Assembly (NCBI GenBank): GCA_022432975.1
Contig: CM039505.1
Span: forward strand, 48,877,897-48,941,896
Reading direction: 5' to 3'
DNA from: Begonia masoniana
Taxonomy: Eukaryota; Streptophyta; Magnoliopsida; Cucurbitales; Begoniaceae
DNA length: 64,000 nt
The stretch's first letter is position 1; each line of letters begins with the position of its first letter. Below, piece by piece: positions 1 to 9,800 of this stretch. The notes beneath the pieces are model-generated. The model saw only the letters and a program-made list of their open reading frames with translations. It did no database searches and had not been told where the DNA came from. Made by a program: the position numbers and the translations under genes.

Positions 1-419
1 ATGTAAATACAAACACATCTCCGTTTAGTGGAAATTTTGTGGTTTTTGGGGTGACTTTCGACAAGTTGTGCACATTGTACCTAGTGGTTCGCGATATGAC
101 ATTATTAATGTTTCATTAGTGATCACTCTTAATACTTACATTTACAAAAGTAGCATTAACAACCAACATGCATGCTTCAATAGATCCACTGTTTGCAAAA
201 TATTTACTCCAAATAGGCAACTACACATAACCAACATATTTAAATGACACAAATTCTGAATTTTCTTTGAAAGGTATTTATATTTTATCATAATGCACAT
301 AGTTGTTTAATTTGTATTCATTTTAAAAATAATTTATTGTACATTTTTACAACATCTTTGCTCATTGTTATTTACTTTAAATTCTTATTCTTCTAAAATT
401 TATTTGTAGAATTTGACTA

Positions 420-1240
420 TTATCATGAGTCTCAAACTCATTGAAGATATTGATGTCATATTAAGCGAAGAATGAACAGTCGAGGTATGTGTTATACCTT
501 ATACGTAAACCAGAACCAAAAATTACATGTTCTGGACTTACATAATATCAAAAATTACTTTTAGAAGACTCAATTTTAAGTTTTTTACAGTTACTATGTT
601 AATGTAGATTACCAAACATTTATCATATTTAATAAATTAGTTGTTTTACCTTTTTATTTAGGGAATGCAAATTCATGCTACTTTATTTGCTACTCATATC
701 GAACTATTTCGAAAGCATTAAAAATCTAAAAGAATTATTACATTACAAAGCATATGTCATTAAGTCCAGAATATCGAATAGAAAAATATTCTTACTAGTG
801 ACAAATTAATGCAAGAACTTTAGTTGAGGAAGTTTTCCTATGTCAACAATAACTTTTTGTCCCCGACCATTTCAATTCACTCGATTTAGTCAGCTAGCAA
901 ATAGTTGGATAAGCGTCAACATATATCTAAATTTTTCTTTGCAATGTTCCTCTATGTGGCTTATTTATTTCTTCTTTTTTCTACCTCAAATTAACCGTTT
1001 ATTTTTCAATGTATAGATGTAATAGCTCTGGTAGTTGATATTTAGCCGTCAAAAAGTGTTATGTCAAAACAAGAACAACTATAAGTGCGACAATTATTAT
1101 TAATTGACCATGAGTAAGTATATTAGTTAGTTTATTAAAATTTAATTCGCATATCAACTAATATTTTTAAATAATTATTTATAGTCTTAAACCAACAAAG
1201 TTAACTACGTGGGATCAATTCGCAAAAAAAAGAATCAGAA
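420..1240 (+). pseudogene. Helitron-type RPA1-like pseudogene, N-terminal part
   Basis: Short reading frames separated by stops resemble the single-strand DNA-binding OB folds of the RPA1-like proteins carried by plant Helitrons. A stretch starting near 662 reads MQIHATLFATHIELFRKHLK. One near 1015-1045 reads DVIALVVDI, and one near 1195-1225, after a possible acceptor AG, reads KLTTWDQFA. These occur in the order expected for such a protein, with AT-rich intron-like sequence between them. In-frame stops and shifts show that it is decayed. The frame is cut at about 1259, where a gypsy LTR starts. The matching C-terminal part lies at 15.88-16.25 kb, so both may derive from one Helitron split by later insertions. 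Family assignment is from memory of the motifs only. Confidence 0.5.
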
Positions 1241-1259
1241 GTCATTGTCTCTATCATCC

Positions 1260-1301
1260 TGTAACATACTAAGGTTTGTAACTCAAAATTTAAAATTCTA
1301 C
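1260..1301 (+). repeat. 5' edge of a Ty3/gypsy-like LTR (fragment)
   Basis: The sequence starting TGTAACATAC here is nearly the same for about 40 bases as the LTR start at 12335 (TGTAACACAC). The similarity stops at about 1301, where Cassandra-like sequence begins. It probably marks the left end of the gypsy element whose other end is the LTR at 12335-14059, with everything from 1302 to about 7734 being later nested DNA. The first five flanking bases do not match on the two sides, so this pairing is an inference. Confidence 0.5.
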
Positions 1302-1315
1302 AGAGAAAGAGGGGT

Positions 1316-1601
1316 TCGGTCGTAGAAAGAGGGGTCGTCACAATCCCGCATCGCTTGGGGAAGTATGTGAAAATGAAGCATATGTAAAGAGACCCTCCCA
1401 AGATAGTAAGACGCGTTTTGGAGCACAATTGGCAACGGATCCCATAAGAACTCTGAAGTTAAAGATGCTTTGGCGAGAGTAGTACCAGGTTGGGTGACCG
1501 ACTGACAAGTCCTCGTCAAACAAAGCCGTGAGGGGAGGATATTGAGCTGCAGCCCAATCCCCAGAGCAGACAATATCTTACTGGGAAAAGGGGTCGTTAC
1601 A
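1316..1601 (+). mobile_element. Cassandra TRIM LTR with 5S rRNA-like core
   Basis: Positions about 1425-1525 are clearly 5S-rRNA-like: GGATCCCATAAGAACTC, then GGCGAGAGTAGTACCAGG, TGGGTGACCGACTGACAAGT and CCTCGTC. Just upstream is the Cassandra hallmark AGTAAGACGCGTTTTGGAG, and further upstream the ATCCCGCATCGCTTGGGG block. Cassandra is a family of very short non-autonomous LTR retroelements (TRIMs) whose LTRs carry a 5S-derived RNA polymerase III promoter. The right end is GGGGTCGTTACA. The left end appears truncated or altered, with no clear TGT start. Copia sequence follows directly, so this is a lone LTR and not a full element. It is not a functional 5S gene. Confidence 0.85.
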
Positions 1602-2645
1602 TCTATGGTCTCAAACAAGCACCTCGTGCTTGGTTTGAGAAGTTCTCCACAATGATCACTTCGCTTGGTTTCCGTCCTAGTCATCATGTTTCCGCATTGT
1701 TTGTTAGGTATACGAGTGCAAGTTGTATTTTGTTATCTTTGTATGTTAATGACATGATTATTATTGATGATGATTGTGATGAGATTGAATCTTTAAAGTC
1801 TGAGTTGGCCAGTTGTTTTGCTATGAAAGACTTAGGTTTGCTACGTTACTTTTTGGGCATTGAGGTCGCTTACTGACAACAGGATTGTTGATACTCCTAT
1901 TGAGACTAATGCTTGGTACTCTCTGTCAGATGGTCTTCCTTTGTCGGATCCTGGTTTATATCGTACTGTTGTTGGTAGCTTGGTTTATCTTACTGTGACT
2001 CGTCCAGATATTATGAATGTTGTTCATGTGGTTAGTCAGTTTGTTACTGCTCCTACTACTGTTCATTGGGTTGCTGTTCTTTGTATTCTCAGGTACCTTC
2101 GAGGCACTCAGTTTCAAAGTCTCTTGTCTCCTTCTATGTCATCTCTCGAGCTACGTGCATACTTCGATGTTGATTGGGCTGGTGATCCTACCGATCGCAA
2201 GTCCACCATTGGATTCTGTATTTTTATCGGTGATTCACTTATTTCGTGGAAGAATAAGAAACAATATGTTATTTCTCGGTCTTCCATTGAACCTGAGTAA
2301 CGTGCCATGACCTCGACTACTTGTGAGATTGTTTGGTTACGTTGGTTGCTTGCAGATATGAGTGTTTATCTTCGTCATCATACTCCATTACATTGTGACA
2401 ATTAGAGTGTTATTCAAATTGCGCGTAATTCAATTTTTTATGAGCGAACCAAGCATATTGAGATTGATTGTTATGTCACCCGCCATCATCTTCAGCTTGA
2501 CACCATCACTTTGCCTTTTGTCTCTTATTCTCTGCAGAATGATGATTTGTTTACCAATTGATGATTTGTTTACGAAAGCACACTCTGCTTCGCGATTTTA
2601 TTTTTTGTCTGACAAACTTTCAATGCTTATAGTTGTCGCATTATA
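1602..2645 (+). pseudogene. Ty1/copia RT-RNase H fragment (decayed)
   Basis: The frame begins with the copia reverse-transcriptase motif YGLKQAPRAWFEKF. It continues through LYVNDMIII, where copia normally has YVDD, to LLRYFLGIEV at about 1866. A deletion then joins this directly to a frame starting TDNRIVDTPIE at about 1872. RNase H follows with YLRGT, DWAGDPTDRKSTIGF and SLISWKNKKQ. A stop at 2297-2299 ends that frame, and RNase H remnants (SVIQIARNS, LFTKA) continue in other frames to about 2645. Gag, protease, integrase and the first half of RT are absent. The element cannot be autonomous. Confidence 0.85.
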
Positions 2646-2661
2646 AATTTCTGCGAGGGTG

Positions 2662-2825
2662 TTAGCATATATTATTATTATAATTAATATCTTGAGGGTA
2701 TTTTAGTTTTTGATTATTCTTTTTGTTTACCCTATTTATATAAACATCTTTATGTGTATATTTTACATTTTAAGAGTTAATAAGCAATCTCTAATTTCTC
2801 TCTATTTCTTCAATATATACATAGT
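2662..2825 (+). repeat. Probable 3' LTR of the copia fragment
   Basis: After the RNase H remnant comes a short purine-rich tract (GCGAGGG) and then TGTTAGCATATATT, as expected for a polypurine tract followed by a copia 3' LTR. The sequence holds a TATA-like TATTTATATAAAC and ends near 2825 in ATATATACAT. No 5' LTR partner remains in the window, so the boundaries are approximate. Confidence 0.5.
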
Positions 2826-3526
2826 TTTATTATGTCATATTATTATTTTATGAATTAAAATAATATATTATAATATAATAAAAATATAATAAAGATTTAA
2901 AAAAAATGAAGAAGGGTTAGAAAACTCTTCTTCCCTCTTTTCTTCCCACGAGCGCCACACACACTCGAGAGGGAGAGAGTGTCGACGATCGAAAGGATCA
3001 TGTTCGGCAAGCTTGAGGTGTCAAAAAGTTCGTCTTGAAGAGTTCTACAACATTTGTGAAGAGAGTTTTACATTTTTTTGTCGGAAAACATTTAGGCTTC
3101 AGGGTTGATTTTTGTCCCCCATTTTGCTCAGATTTTTGAATATTAATGTGTTGGGAAGGTTGTTTTGAACATTTTGGGTAGAAAAAAGGCGGTGGAGAGT
3201 GGCCGACAATGGCAGCGCCATTCAGCGCTGCATGCCAGACCCGAACCATCCCCTGGGTTCGTTTTCTCCCATTTTTCCAATTTTTCTTGGTTTTCTATCC
3301 CTTCTTTCCTAGTTTTTAACGTGGGTATCCCCCATTGCTTTTTCAGATGAGTTCGCCTATTTAGAGCCGATCCCTGAGTCTGCAGCTCCGATAGGGAATA
3401 AGAGGAACTGTCGTAGAGATAAGAGATTTATGCTTTTTGTATTAGCATTGCACGATTTTCTTAAAAACTGAATTTTGGTGGGTTGCCACTTATAAAATTG
3501 TGTTGGGGCCTGGTCGCCAGCACGTT
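2826..3526. other. Gene-free repeat-derived stretch
   Basis: AT-rich sequence is followed from about 2920 by moderately GC-rich noncoding DNA. I see no conserved reading frame. It looks like LTR or untranslated retroelement sequence but I could not pair it with a second copy. Confidence 0.4.
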
Positions 3527-3596
3527 GACATTAAATGTATATGTACGTAGGGGTGGGCAAGGACATTAAATGTATATGTACGTAGGGGTGGGCAAG
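3527..3596 (+). repeat. 35-bp perfect tandem duplication at a hAT insertion junction
   Basis: A 35-base unit (3527-3561) is repeated exactly at 3562-3596. The unit contains the target site TATGTACG and the first 14 bases of the hAT terminal inverted repeat (TAGGGGTGGGCAAG). The duplication therefore copied the insertion junction after or during transposition. Confidence 0.95.
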
Positions 3597-3749
3597 AGTT
3601 TGGTTCGCTTCGGTTCGGTTTTGGACCGAACAAAACCAAACTAATCGGTTTCGGTTTTGGTTTCCGAACCCGAAACCGAAACCAAAACCGACTGACTTAT
3701 ACCAGACCCGAACCGAACTTTTCGGTTCGGTTCGAAACGGGTCGGTTCC

Positions 3750-4050
3750 CTCTCAAGGTCGCTCAAGGTTTTCCTCTGACATTTCATGCGTTGAATCCAA
3801 AGAAGGGCGTCGTTCACGTCTCCACCGATCTTAACGTCAAGGTCGCCGCTTCGACAACCTGCATCCAATCGACAGTGTGGAAGCTCGGCAGCTACGACGA
3901 GTCGACGGGGCAGTACTTCATCACCACCGGCGGAGTTCAGGGAAATCCTGGCCCGGGAACTACGGGCAACTGGTTCAAGATCGAGAAGTACGAGAAGGAT
4001 TACAAGCTGGTATTCTGCCCCACGGTGTGTAAATTCTGCAAAGTGATTTG
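3750..4050 (+). pseudogene. Captured Kunitz trypsin inhibitor, C-terminal half
   Basis: The plus-strand frame reads LKVAQGFPLTFHALNPKKG, then STVWKLGSYDESTGQYFITT, GNWFKIEKYEKDYKLVFCPT and VCKFCKVIC, after which homology stops. These are hallmark segments of plant Kunitz (soybean trypsin inhibitor, miraculin-like) proteins, including the C-terminal cysteines. The frame is open through the captured piece. It lacks the N-terminus, signal peptide and extreme C-terminus, so no secreted inhibitor can be made from it. It lies inside the hAT element at 3583-4424 and starts with the same 20 bases (inverted) that end the other captured half. Confidence 0.85.
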
Positions 4051-4060
4051 CAATTATGAT

Positions 4061-4252
4061 CTTGAGCGACCTTGAGAGGGCACGATTTGTTTTCGGCGCT
4101 GGTGAGGACTAGTCCGCCGCCCATTCCTCGAATGACTGGCAAAATGCAATAGTCCATGCCATATCGGACCTGCTTTCCGACGATGTCTCGCACGGCTTCA
4201 GAAACAGCGTCGGCTGCAATGAGAACAAAGATAAGAGAGGCTGAGAACTGCA
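4061..4252 (-). pseudogene. Captured Kunitz trypsin inhibitor, N-terminal half (inverted)
   Basis: On the minus strand a frame reads ASLIFVLIAADAVSEAVRD (end of a signal peptide plus mature start), then IVGKQVRYGMDYCILPVIRG, then GGGLVLTSAENKSCPLKVAQ. The stretch V-R-D-I-V-G-K-Q-V-R-Y-G-M-D-Y-C-I fits the Kunitz STI family signature. It ends at the bases corresponding to the start of the plus-strand half: CCCTCTCAAGGTCGCTCAAG at 3748-3767 recurs inverted at 4061-4080. Together the halves cover most of one inhibitor gene, broken by an internal inversion. The upstream limit near 4252 is where hAT subterminal repeats begin. Confidence 0.82.
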
Positions 4253-4465
4253 GGTTTTTCGGTTCGGTTCGGTTCGGGTTTGACTTCCACCCGAACTGAA
4301 CCCGAAAGCGTATTAGTGAGATCGACCCGAACACAAAAAAACAACTCCTGCACCCCAACCGACCCGAACCGAACCCTCGGGTCGGTTCGATTCCTCGGAT
4401 CGGTTTTGGGTCTACCCACCCCTATATGTACGTAGGTTTTTCGTGCATGATTAATTCAGCATATA

Positions 4466-6761
4466 TGTAACGACCCTTACCCGTATCCTAATTTTACCGT
4501 AATTTTTTTTTTCATTTTAATTACAGTTTAAGCGGAACTTAAATCTAGGACTAAATCGTTATAAATTATTCGTAACAAATTTAAAACCAATTAAAAGAAA
4601 CATAAACCGTTTTATTAAAACTTAAAACAATAAATTAAAACAATTAAAACTAATAAAAATCAATCGGGTAGGCAAATGGAGGGCAAAAATGGACAATGTC
4701 CCGAAATATAAGGGGGCGCTCGATCGGCCCTTAGGCAGCCGACCGAACGGCCCCAAGGCAGCCGACCCATCGCCCCTTGTTCTGCAACAGGTCAGCTGCC
4801 GTTCTGGAAAAATTCCAGAACACAGCTCCAACTCTCTGGAATCCCAGAGAGTTTGGCGTCGATCGCCCCTCCTTCTGCGATCGAACGCCTCCCTCTTTTT
4901 CTTTTTCCCTTCCTTCTTTCTTTCTTTCCTTCTTCGTTACCCTGCACACTCCAATCACACTACTTCACAATTTCTTTAACCTCCATTTCAATACCAACTT
5001 AACCTATCAAAATTTCCTCAACATACATCACTCAAACCAACTCAAGATACATTTAAAACATAACCAAATTTCATAAAAACGAACCGCGTGGTTCTGTTTA
5101 AAAGTTTAACATTTCCTCCTGTTTGAAAATATCAAAACATTACAAAATACTTTCAATTTTTCAAAAACACTACATATTATCTATCCAAGTCCAAGCATCC
5201 TAAAATGTTTAACTATACAATTTCCTATATCCTGTCTATCAATTCCCCAAACGTTTACCTATGTCCCCACGGGTCAAAATCACGCACCGACTGCCAGCGC
5301 ACTCCCACGGGCCATCCTCCTTCAACGTGTTCATACTTCAGGCTGAGGGACGTCTTTCTCACCTGTCTCAAAATCACCTACACCATAGAATTAAACACGT
5401 GAGCTAGAGGCTCAGTAAATCTAAGTGAATGCACGGGAATGCTAATGCTATGCTTGTACAGTTCATAAATCATGCGTCCTACCTTTTCGCTATTCATTTC
5501 ATTTCATTTCATTTACGTCACTGGAGCTTCTCTCTCGCTAGATAGGAGCGGCACATCCGGCGATTGGATAGCCCCTCGTATCTAACCGGGGGGAAGACAT
5601 GCTTCAACCGACAGTCATGTCTGAACCACCGCCACCGACGTGACCATCATTACATTCATTACCTTTTCATTATCGTTTTTCTTTTCATGAAAATATGCAT
5701 AGAAAACTCATTTTCATGCCGTTCGAAAACGATGATGCGTGAACAAACATTATGCAATGAACGAAATAGAAACATACAAACAGTAAACTAAACAATTAAA
5801 AACCTAACCAAATCTAAAACTAACTACCCGTTCTAATTACCCGACACTACAACATCTCTAATTCCTCGATCGACATAGTCTTATGGTGTAGTCCAATCGG
5901 CCAAACAAATCACAGAGACTTACCTCGCGTCCGTTGAAATTCACGCTTCGTCCACGAGCGTTGTTTACCTATGGAAAAGCACAACATTCGTTATTTAAAT
6001 CAATTCTAAACTACCGAGTTTAGAAAATTACAAACTCCTAACTAAAGAAAATCTCATAAACTCTAAAACTCCTCATTGAGGCATTTTATCGAGCAATTCG
6101 CGCTCGTGAATTTCCAAATCTCCATTAATAGAGTTTTTCAAGCTCCAAACCAACCAAAAACTCCAATGTTAACCAATAAATCGATTAACTACGTCCAATA
6201 AACTCCAATACATCGATTTTAGGCTTAACTACGCTAAACCTATCAATTTCAAACTCTATTTCACGTTTTCAACGAAAACTCTAACGAACCCTAATCCGTT
6301 TAAACTGTAGAAATCGAAATCTAACACTCCAAAAGCTTAAAGCCTTACCTAGGGAGCGAAGACGACAGAGAAAGGTGAAGAGTCGCCGGAGTTTGGAGGG
6401 ACGTCGGCCGGCGTTTGAAGGAAATCACTGTTGAGAGGGTGAAGTCGTCGATGAGGATTAAGAGAAAAGGGGAAAATCGTGTGAAGTGAAGAAGAATAAA
6501 GGAGTTTGTAATTATTTAACAAAATTGGTTTGTTCAATTACCAAATTGCCCTTCCTTTTGATTTCTATTTGTTTCGTTAGTTATTTCGTTATTTAACTAA
6601 CGATCCGTTTTCTCCAAATTTTCATATTTCACTATAAATTCCAATTTACTAATACGGCTTCATTAAAACTTTCCGTTCGCAAAACGGACTTAATTTTACG
6701 TATTTACAAAAATGCCGTTTATATTGGAATAAAACCAAATCCCGTAAAGCCAGGCGTTACA
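4466..6761 (+). mobile_element. Solo LTR A (about 2.3 kb)
   Basis: The sequence starts TGTAACGACCC and ends CCAGGCGTTACA, and is flanked by the 5-bp direct repeat ATATA (4461-4465 and 6762-6766). This is the structure of a solo LTR left by recombination between the two LTRs of a large Ty3/gypsy-type element. No coding sequence of note is inside. It shares blocks with solo LTR B: an interrupted palindrome of TCTCTGGAATCC type followed by CGATCG motifs near 4800-4890, a block near 5270-5400 on a CCATCCTCC core, and a CCTCGCGTCC/CCACGAGCGTTG block near 5925-5970. Confidence 0.8.
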
Positions 6762-6766
6762 ATATA

Positions 6767-7734
6767 TTATGATGATTTTGTTGTGGATAATGAGAGGATG
6801 AATCATTTTGATGCGTGGGGCTATTTGGCGCCAAAGCATCACGAGACTATCCTAGTACGCCTTCTCTGCGTGAAGGTGGTTTGTTTGTACAGATTACACT
6901 GGGTTATAGGGTGGTGATGATGCGGCCCTTGGGGGACCCGATAACCCCTTAACCCGATCAGGATGGATATTTGTGCAGGTTTGTGTCTTTGTTGGCTATT
7001 GGTCACCGACCGCTCGAGTGATGAACTGGATCTCCAGATCGCCATTGCGCTTACTTTCTGGTTCATGAGACGTTGTTGGTCCTCAGATCACCCTCTTTCT
7101 TTAAGGTGTGCCAGAGTGGTCCTTATGCGACACTCATTTTTCACTTAGATGTTTTCTACAGAAAACTATGATAGTATTTTGATTGTATAGTCACCTATGT
7201 ATGTAACGAGTTTTTGTAAATACCTCACAGAGGGCTCGTGGAGCCGGGTTTTAAATGAAAGAAAGAAAAGATATTTTCATGTATTATTTTATTTAATCTA
7301 TGCATAGTTTTGAAAGGTAAATCATGTTAAAAAAAGATAAAAACTTAGTTTTAACCAGAATGCATTAGGTATAACTTTCTTGTTGAGTTAGTCACCCACC
7401 CCAAAGACCCTCCTCTTCCAAAAAAAATTCATGTAAGGAGAAGACAAGTTAGGGCTCGATCCAGTGGAGTGGGGGATGAGGACGTCGCTTTACCTAACTA
7501 TTGGATTGGGCTTTACCTTTATTTCCAAGCACGTTTTGGATATTGGTTAAGTGTTAATGATATTATGGTATTTGCTTGGAATTTTCTTATTGCGGGTTTG
7601 ACTTGTTTTTAAAACTAAATAGGCTTCCGCTGCCAATGTGTTGCTTTGGGCTGGGCGACCGGGTTCTCTTTCGGAAGATCGGGTCGCCTGACCTAGGGTT
7701 TCTTCCACGGCCCTTCCTCGGGCAGTGACAAGTG
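6767..7734. other. Gene-free, retroelement-like noncoding stretch
   Basis: I find no conserved protein motif. Composition is mixed, with a GC-rich block near 7630-7730. It separates solo LTR A from the LTR-like segment at 7735. It may be LTR or untranslated sequence of the element into which solo LTR A inserted, but no second copy is visible. Confidence 0.35.
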
Positions 7735-7905
7735 CTCAGGGGATGGGAAAATCACACCAATCTAGAACTTCTCTCTCTCGAGTTCTACAAGTCAGAGAAG
7801 AGCTCTTACCTCACTCCGACCTGTGAACACCTCCTCTGGCAAAATCCCTCCCTCTCGGCCGAGTTCTCGCTAACATTGAAGGATCCTCTTTGACCGAATT
7901 AAGTG
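7735..7905 (+). repeat. Gypsy LTR segment, copy of the one at 12647-14030
   Basis: The segment runs from GCTCAGGGGATGGGAAAATC through CTTCTCTCTC, CTTACCTCACTCCGACCT and GCCGAGTTCTCGCT to GAAGGATCCTC. It closely matches 12647-12768 plus 13990-14030, where the same LTR is interrupted by a hAT element. It is probably the right part of the 5' LTR of that gypsy element. Confidence 0.7.
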
Positions 7906-8243
7906 ATTTTGAGAATTTATAATAATCATGGAATAAGAAAATGCTTGATGTTAAATCTGATTTGAAGATATAATTGACTAACAGATAGTGGAAGTATTAA
8001 GGATCTTATATTGGAATGTTTAGTCAAAGAAAAATTTTAATGTTAGATTGACAATATTTTGGAACACAGTTAATTAGATTGAAGTTGAGAATGTAAGATA
8101 TGAACTTTACCTCCTAAGTATTTAGTGTTGCTCGATTGAAGAAATATGGATGTTAGACTTTATTTCAGAAATTAATATATCTTGAAGAATATAGTCAATT
8201 GAAGAAAAGTTAAAAGCTGAGATCCTTAGGTTCAAGATATATA
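7906..8243 (+). repeat. Degenerate noncoding repeats inside a gypsy-like element (left part)
   Basis: AT-rich DNA with recurring phrases such as GTTAGA.TTTATT.AGAAATTA, GAAGATATA.TTGA and TTGAGGAT. The same type of sequence continues at 11057 on the other side of solo LTR B, which inserted into it. No reading frame is present. It appears to be the internal region of a large non-autonomous (LARD-like) element. Confidence 0.45.
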
Positions 8244-8446
8244 TGTAACAACCCTAATACTGTACCCATTTTCCCGTACATATTTTTTTTTTATCTCTAT
8301 ACTTTAAATAAACCCTAGGCGGAATCTAAACCGAAATCGAAACCAGAATCGAAATCGGAATTGAGATTCAACTTTTTAAACCAATTAAAACTAACATAAA
8401 ACTATTTAATAAAATAATTAAAAACTATAAATAATTACAGAAACCA

Positions 8447-8581
8447 GAACAAATAAAGGGGAGGGCAAAACTGTCCAGCCCGTGACAAAAGGGGCAGCGA
8501 TCAGTCGCTGCATGCTGCAGCGACTGATCGCTGCCCCTTTTGTCACGGGCTGGACAGTTTTGCCCTCCCCTTTATTTGTTC
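8447..8581. repeat. Perfect 66-bp inverted repeat with 3-base spacer
   Basis: Bases 8447-8512 are the exact reverse complement of 8516-8581, with TGC (8513-8515) between. The arms include GGGGCAGCGATCAGTCGCTG next to the centre and GGCAAAACTGTCCAGCCCGTG further out. A transcript through it would fold into an almost loop-free 66-bp stem, and the DNA could extrude as a cruciform. Confidence 0.95.
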
Positions 8582-8721
8582 CCTCTTGTGAGCTAGACAG
8601 CGAGTCAGCATTCGTCCAACTCTTTTGGTCCATGATCCCTCGCCCCGGTCTCTAGATGAGAGGATTCCTTTCCACCGACACCTGATCCTCTTGGCTCAGA
8701 CAACCACACGATGGAAGAAAG

Positions 8722-8995
8722 GTTGCAGCGACTGATCGCTGCATTTGCTGCAGCGAGCAGCGATCAGTCGTTGCATTGCTGCAGCGATTGATCGCTGCAT
8801 GCAGCGATCGATCTCTGCATTGCTGCAAAGATCGATCGCTGCACACACTGCAGGGTGCAGCGATCGTTCATGCGATCCCTTGCCTCCTTCAATCGCCTTC
8901 ATCATTTCTTTTTCTTTACAATTGCTCTCTGGAATTCCAGAGAGCAAAACACTTAATGAAAACTCTCTGGAATCTGATTCCAGAGAGCAACCTCA
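8722..8995. repeat. Array of short palindromes (GCAGCGATCGATCGCTGC type)
   Basis: Consecutive imperfect palindromes follow each other, such as GCAGCGACTGATCGCTGC, GCAGCGATTGATCGCTGC, GCAGCGATCGATCTCTGC and AAAGATCGATCGCTGC. From about 8925 two palindromes of a second kind follow (CTCTCTGGAATTCCAGAGAG and an interrupted variant CTCTCTGGAATC..GATTCCAGAGAG). Both kinds recur in solo LTR D at 55750-56170. Confidence 0.85.
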
Positions 8996-9707
8996 AACAT
9001 TTTTCACCAATTTCTCATCAATAACCATAATCGACTTATAACTTAAACTCGACCAACTTGCAGCGGACTTTGCGAAATCCAACTGCGTGGATAGCTCTAA
9101 AAACCAAGCATATCCGTAACCATCCTAAAACCATCAAAACATTCCTATAACGTTAAATTAACAGTTTAAACCAAAACATTTTCTATATACAGTTTACCAA
9201 AACATTTAAAACATCAACCATAAACCTATCACTACCAGTACCAAGCATCCTATAATGTCTATACAACCATCCGCCCCAAAACATCCCAAAACCCTTGAAA
9301 TCTATACATACTTCCCCACGGGTCAAGGTAAGTGTCGACTGCGCCAGCACACCACCGCAGGCCATCCTCCGTCAACTGCATCACTCCTCAGGTGGAGGGA
9401 TCTCATCCTCACCTGCGTCCTCGTAATAACCTACACCATACGAATACACTATGAGATAAGAATCTCAGTAAGCTCTAGTAAATGCAAATGCGTGCTGTGC
9501 ATATGAATTTGTAAATCATGCATTGTTTTCTTTACTTTACTTTGCTTTGCTTTACTTTGCTTTGCCTTGCTCTGTGGGTGTCACCGAGATCTCAGCCCCC
9601 TAACCGGAGAGAGCACATCCAGCGGGCGTACTACTCTTTCCAGCTAGAGGAGGGGGTACACGCTTACAACACGTACAGCCGTGCCTGAGCCCCACCTCGC
9701 GTGACCT

Positions 9708-9800
9708 ATAAACTGTATACCGAATGGTTATTTAAACTATATATAGAAGGGTCATTTAAACTATATACCTAAGGGTCATTTAAACTATATACTGAAGGGC
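9708..9800 (+). repeat. Short tandem repeat, about 30-bp unit
   Basis: The unit GGTCATTTAAACTATATAC plus about ten bases recurs three to four times with small changes within solo LTR B. Confidence 0.8.

Larger units (their letters stand above)
3583..4424 (+). mobile_element. Non-autonomous hAT element carrying Kunitz inhibitor pieces
   Basis: The termini are TAGGGGTGGGCAAG on the left and CTACCCACCCCTA on the right, typical of plant hAT elements. They are flanked by a perfect 8-bp target duplication TATGTACG (3575-3582 and 4425-4432). Both ends are rich in GGTTCGGTT/AACCGAACC subterminal repeats. No transposase is encoded. The middle (3748-4250) is captured host-gene sequence: two parts of a Kunitz-type trypsin inhibitor in opposite orientations. 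This is a Pack-type transposon by definition. If the first copy of the adjoining 35-bp duplication is counted as the true left end, the element starts at 3548. Confidence 0.88.

Noticed and set aside
1425..1525. 5S rRNA gene
   Set aside because: It is embedded in the Cassandra LTR context (AGTAAGACGCGTTTTGG upstream) and diverges from a real 5S gene; no tandem 5S array is present.
8447..8581. MicroRNA precursor
   Set aside because: A perfect 66-bp stem with a 3-base loop is unlike a plant miRNA hairpin, which has mismatches and a larger loop; small-RNA data would be needed.
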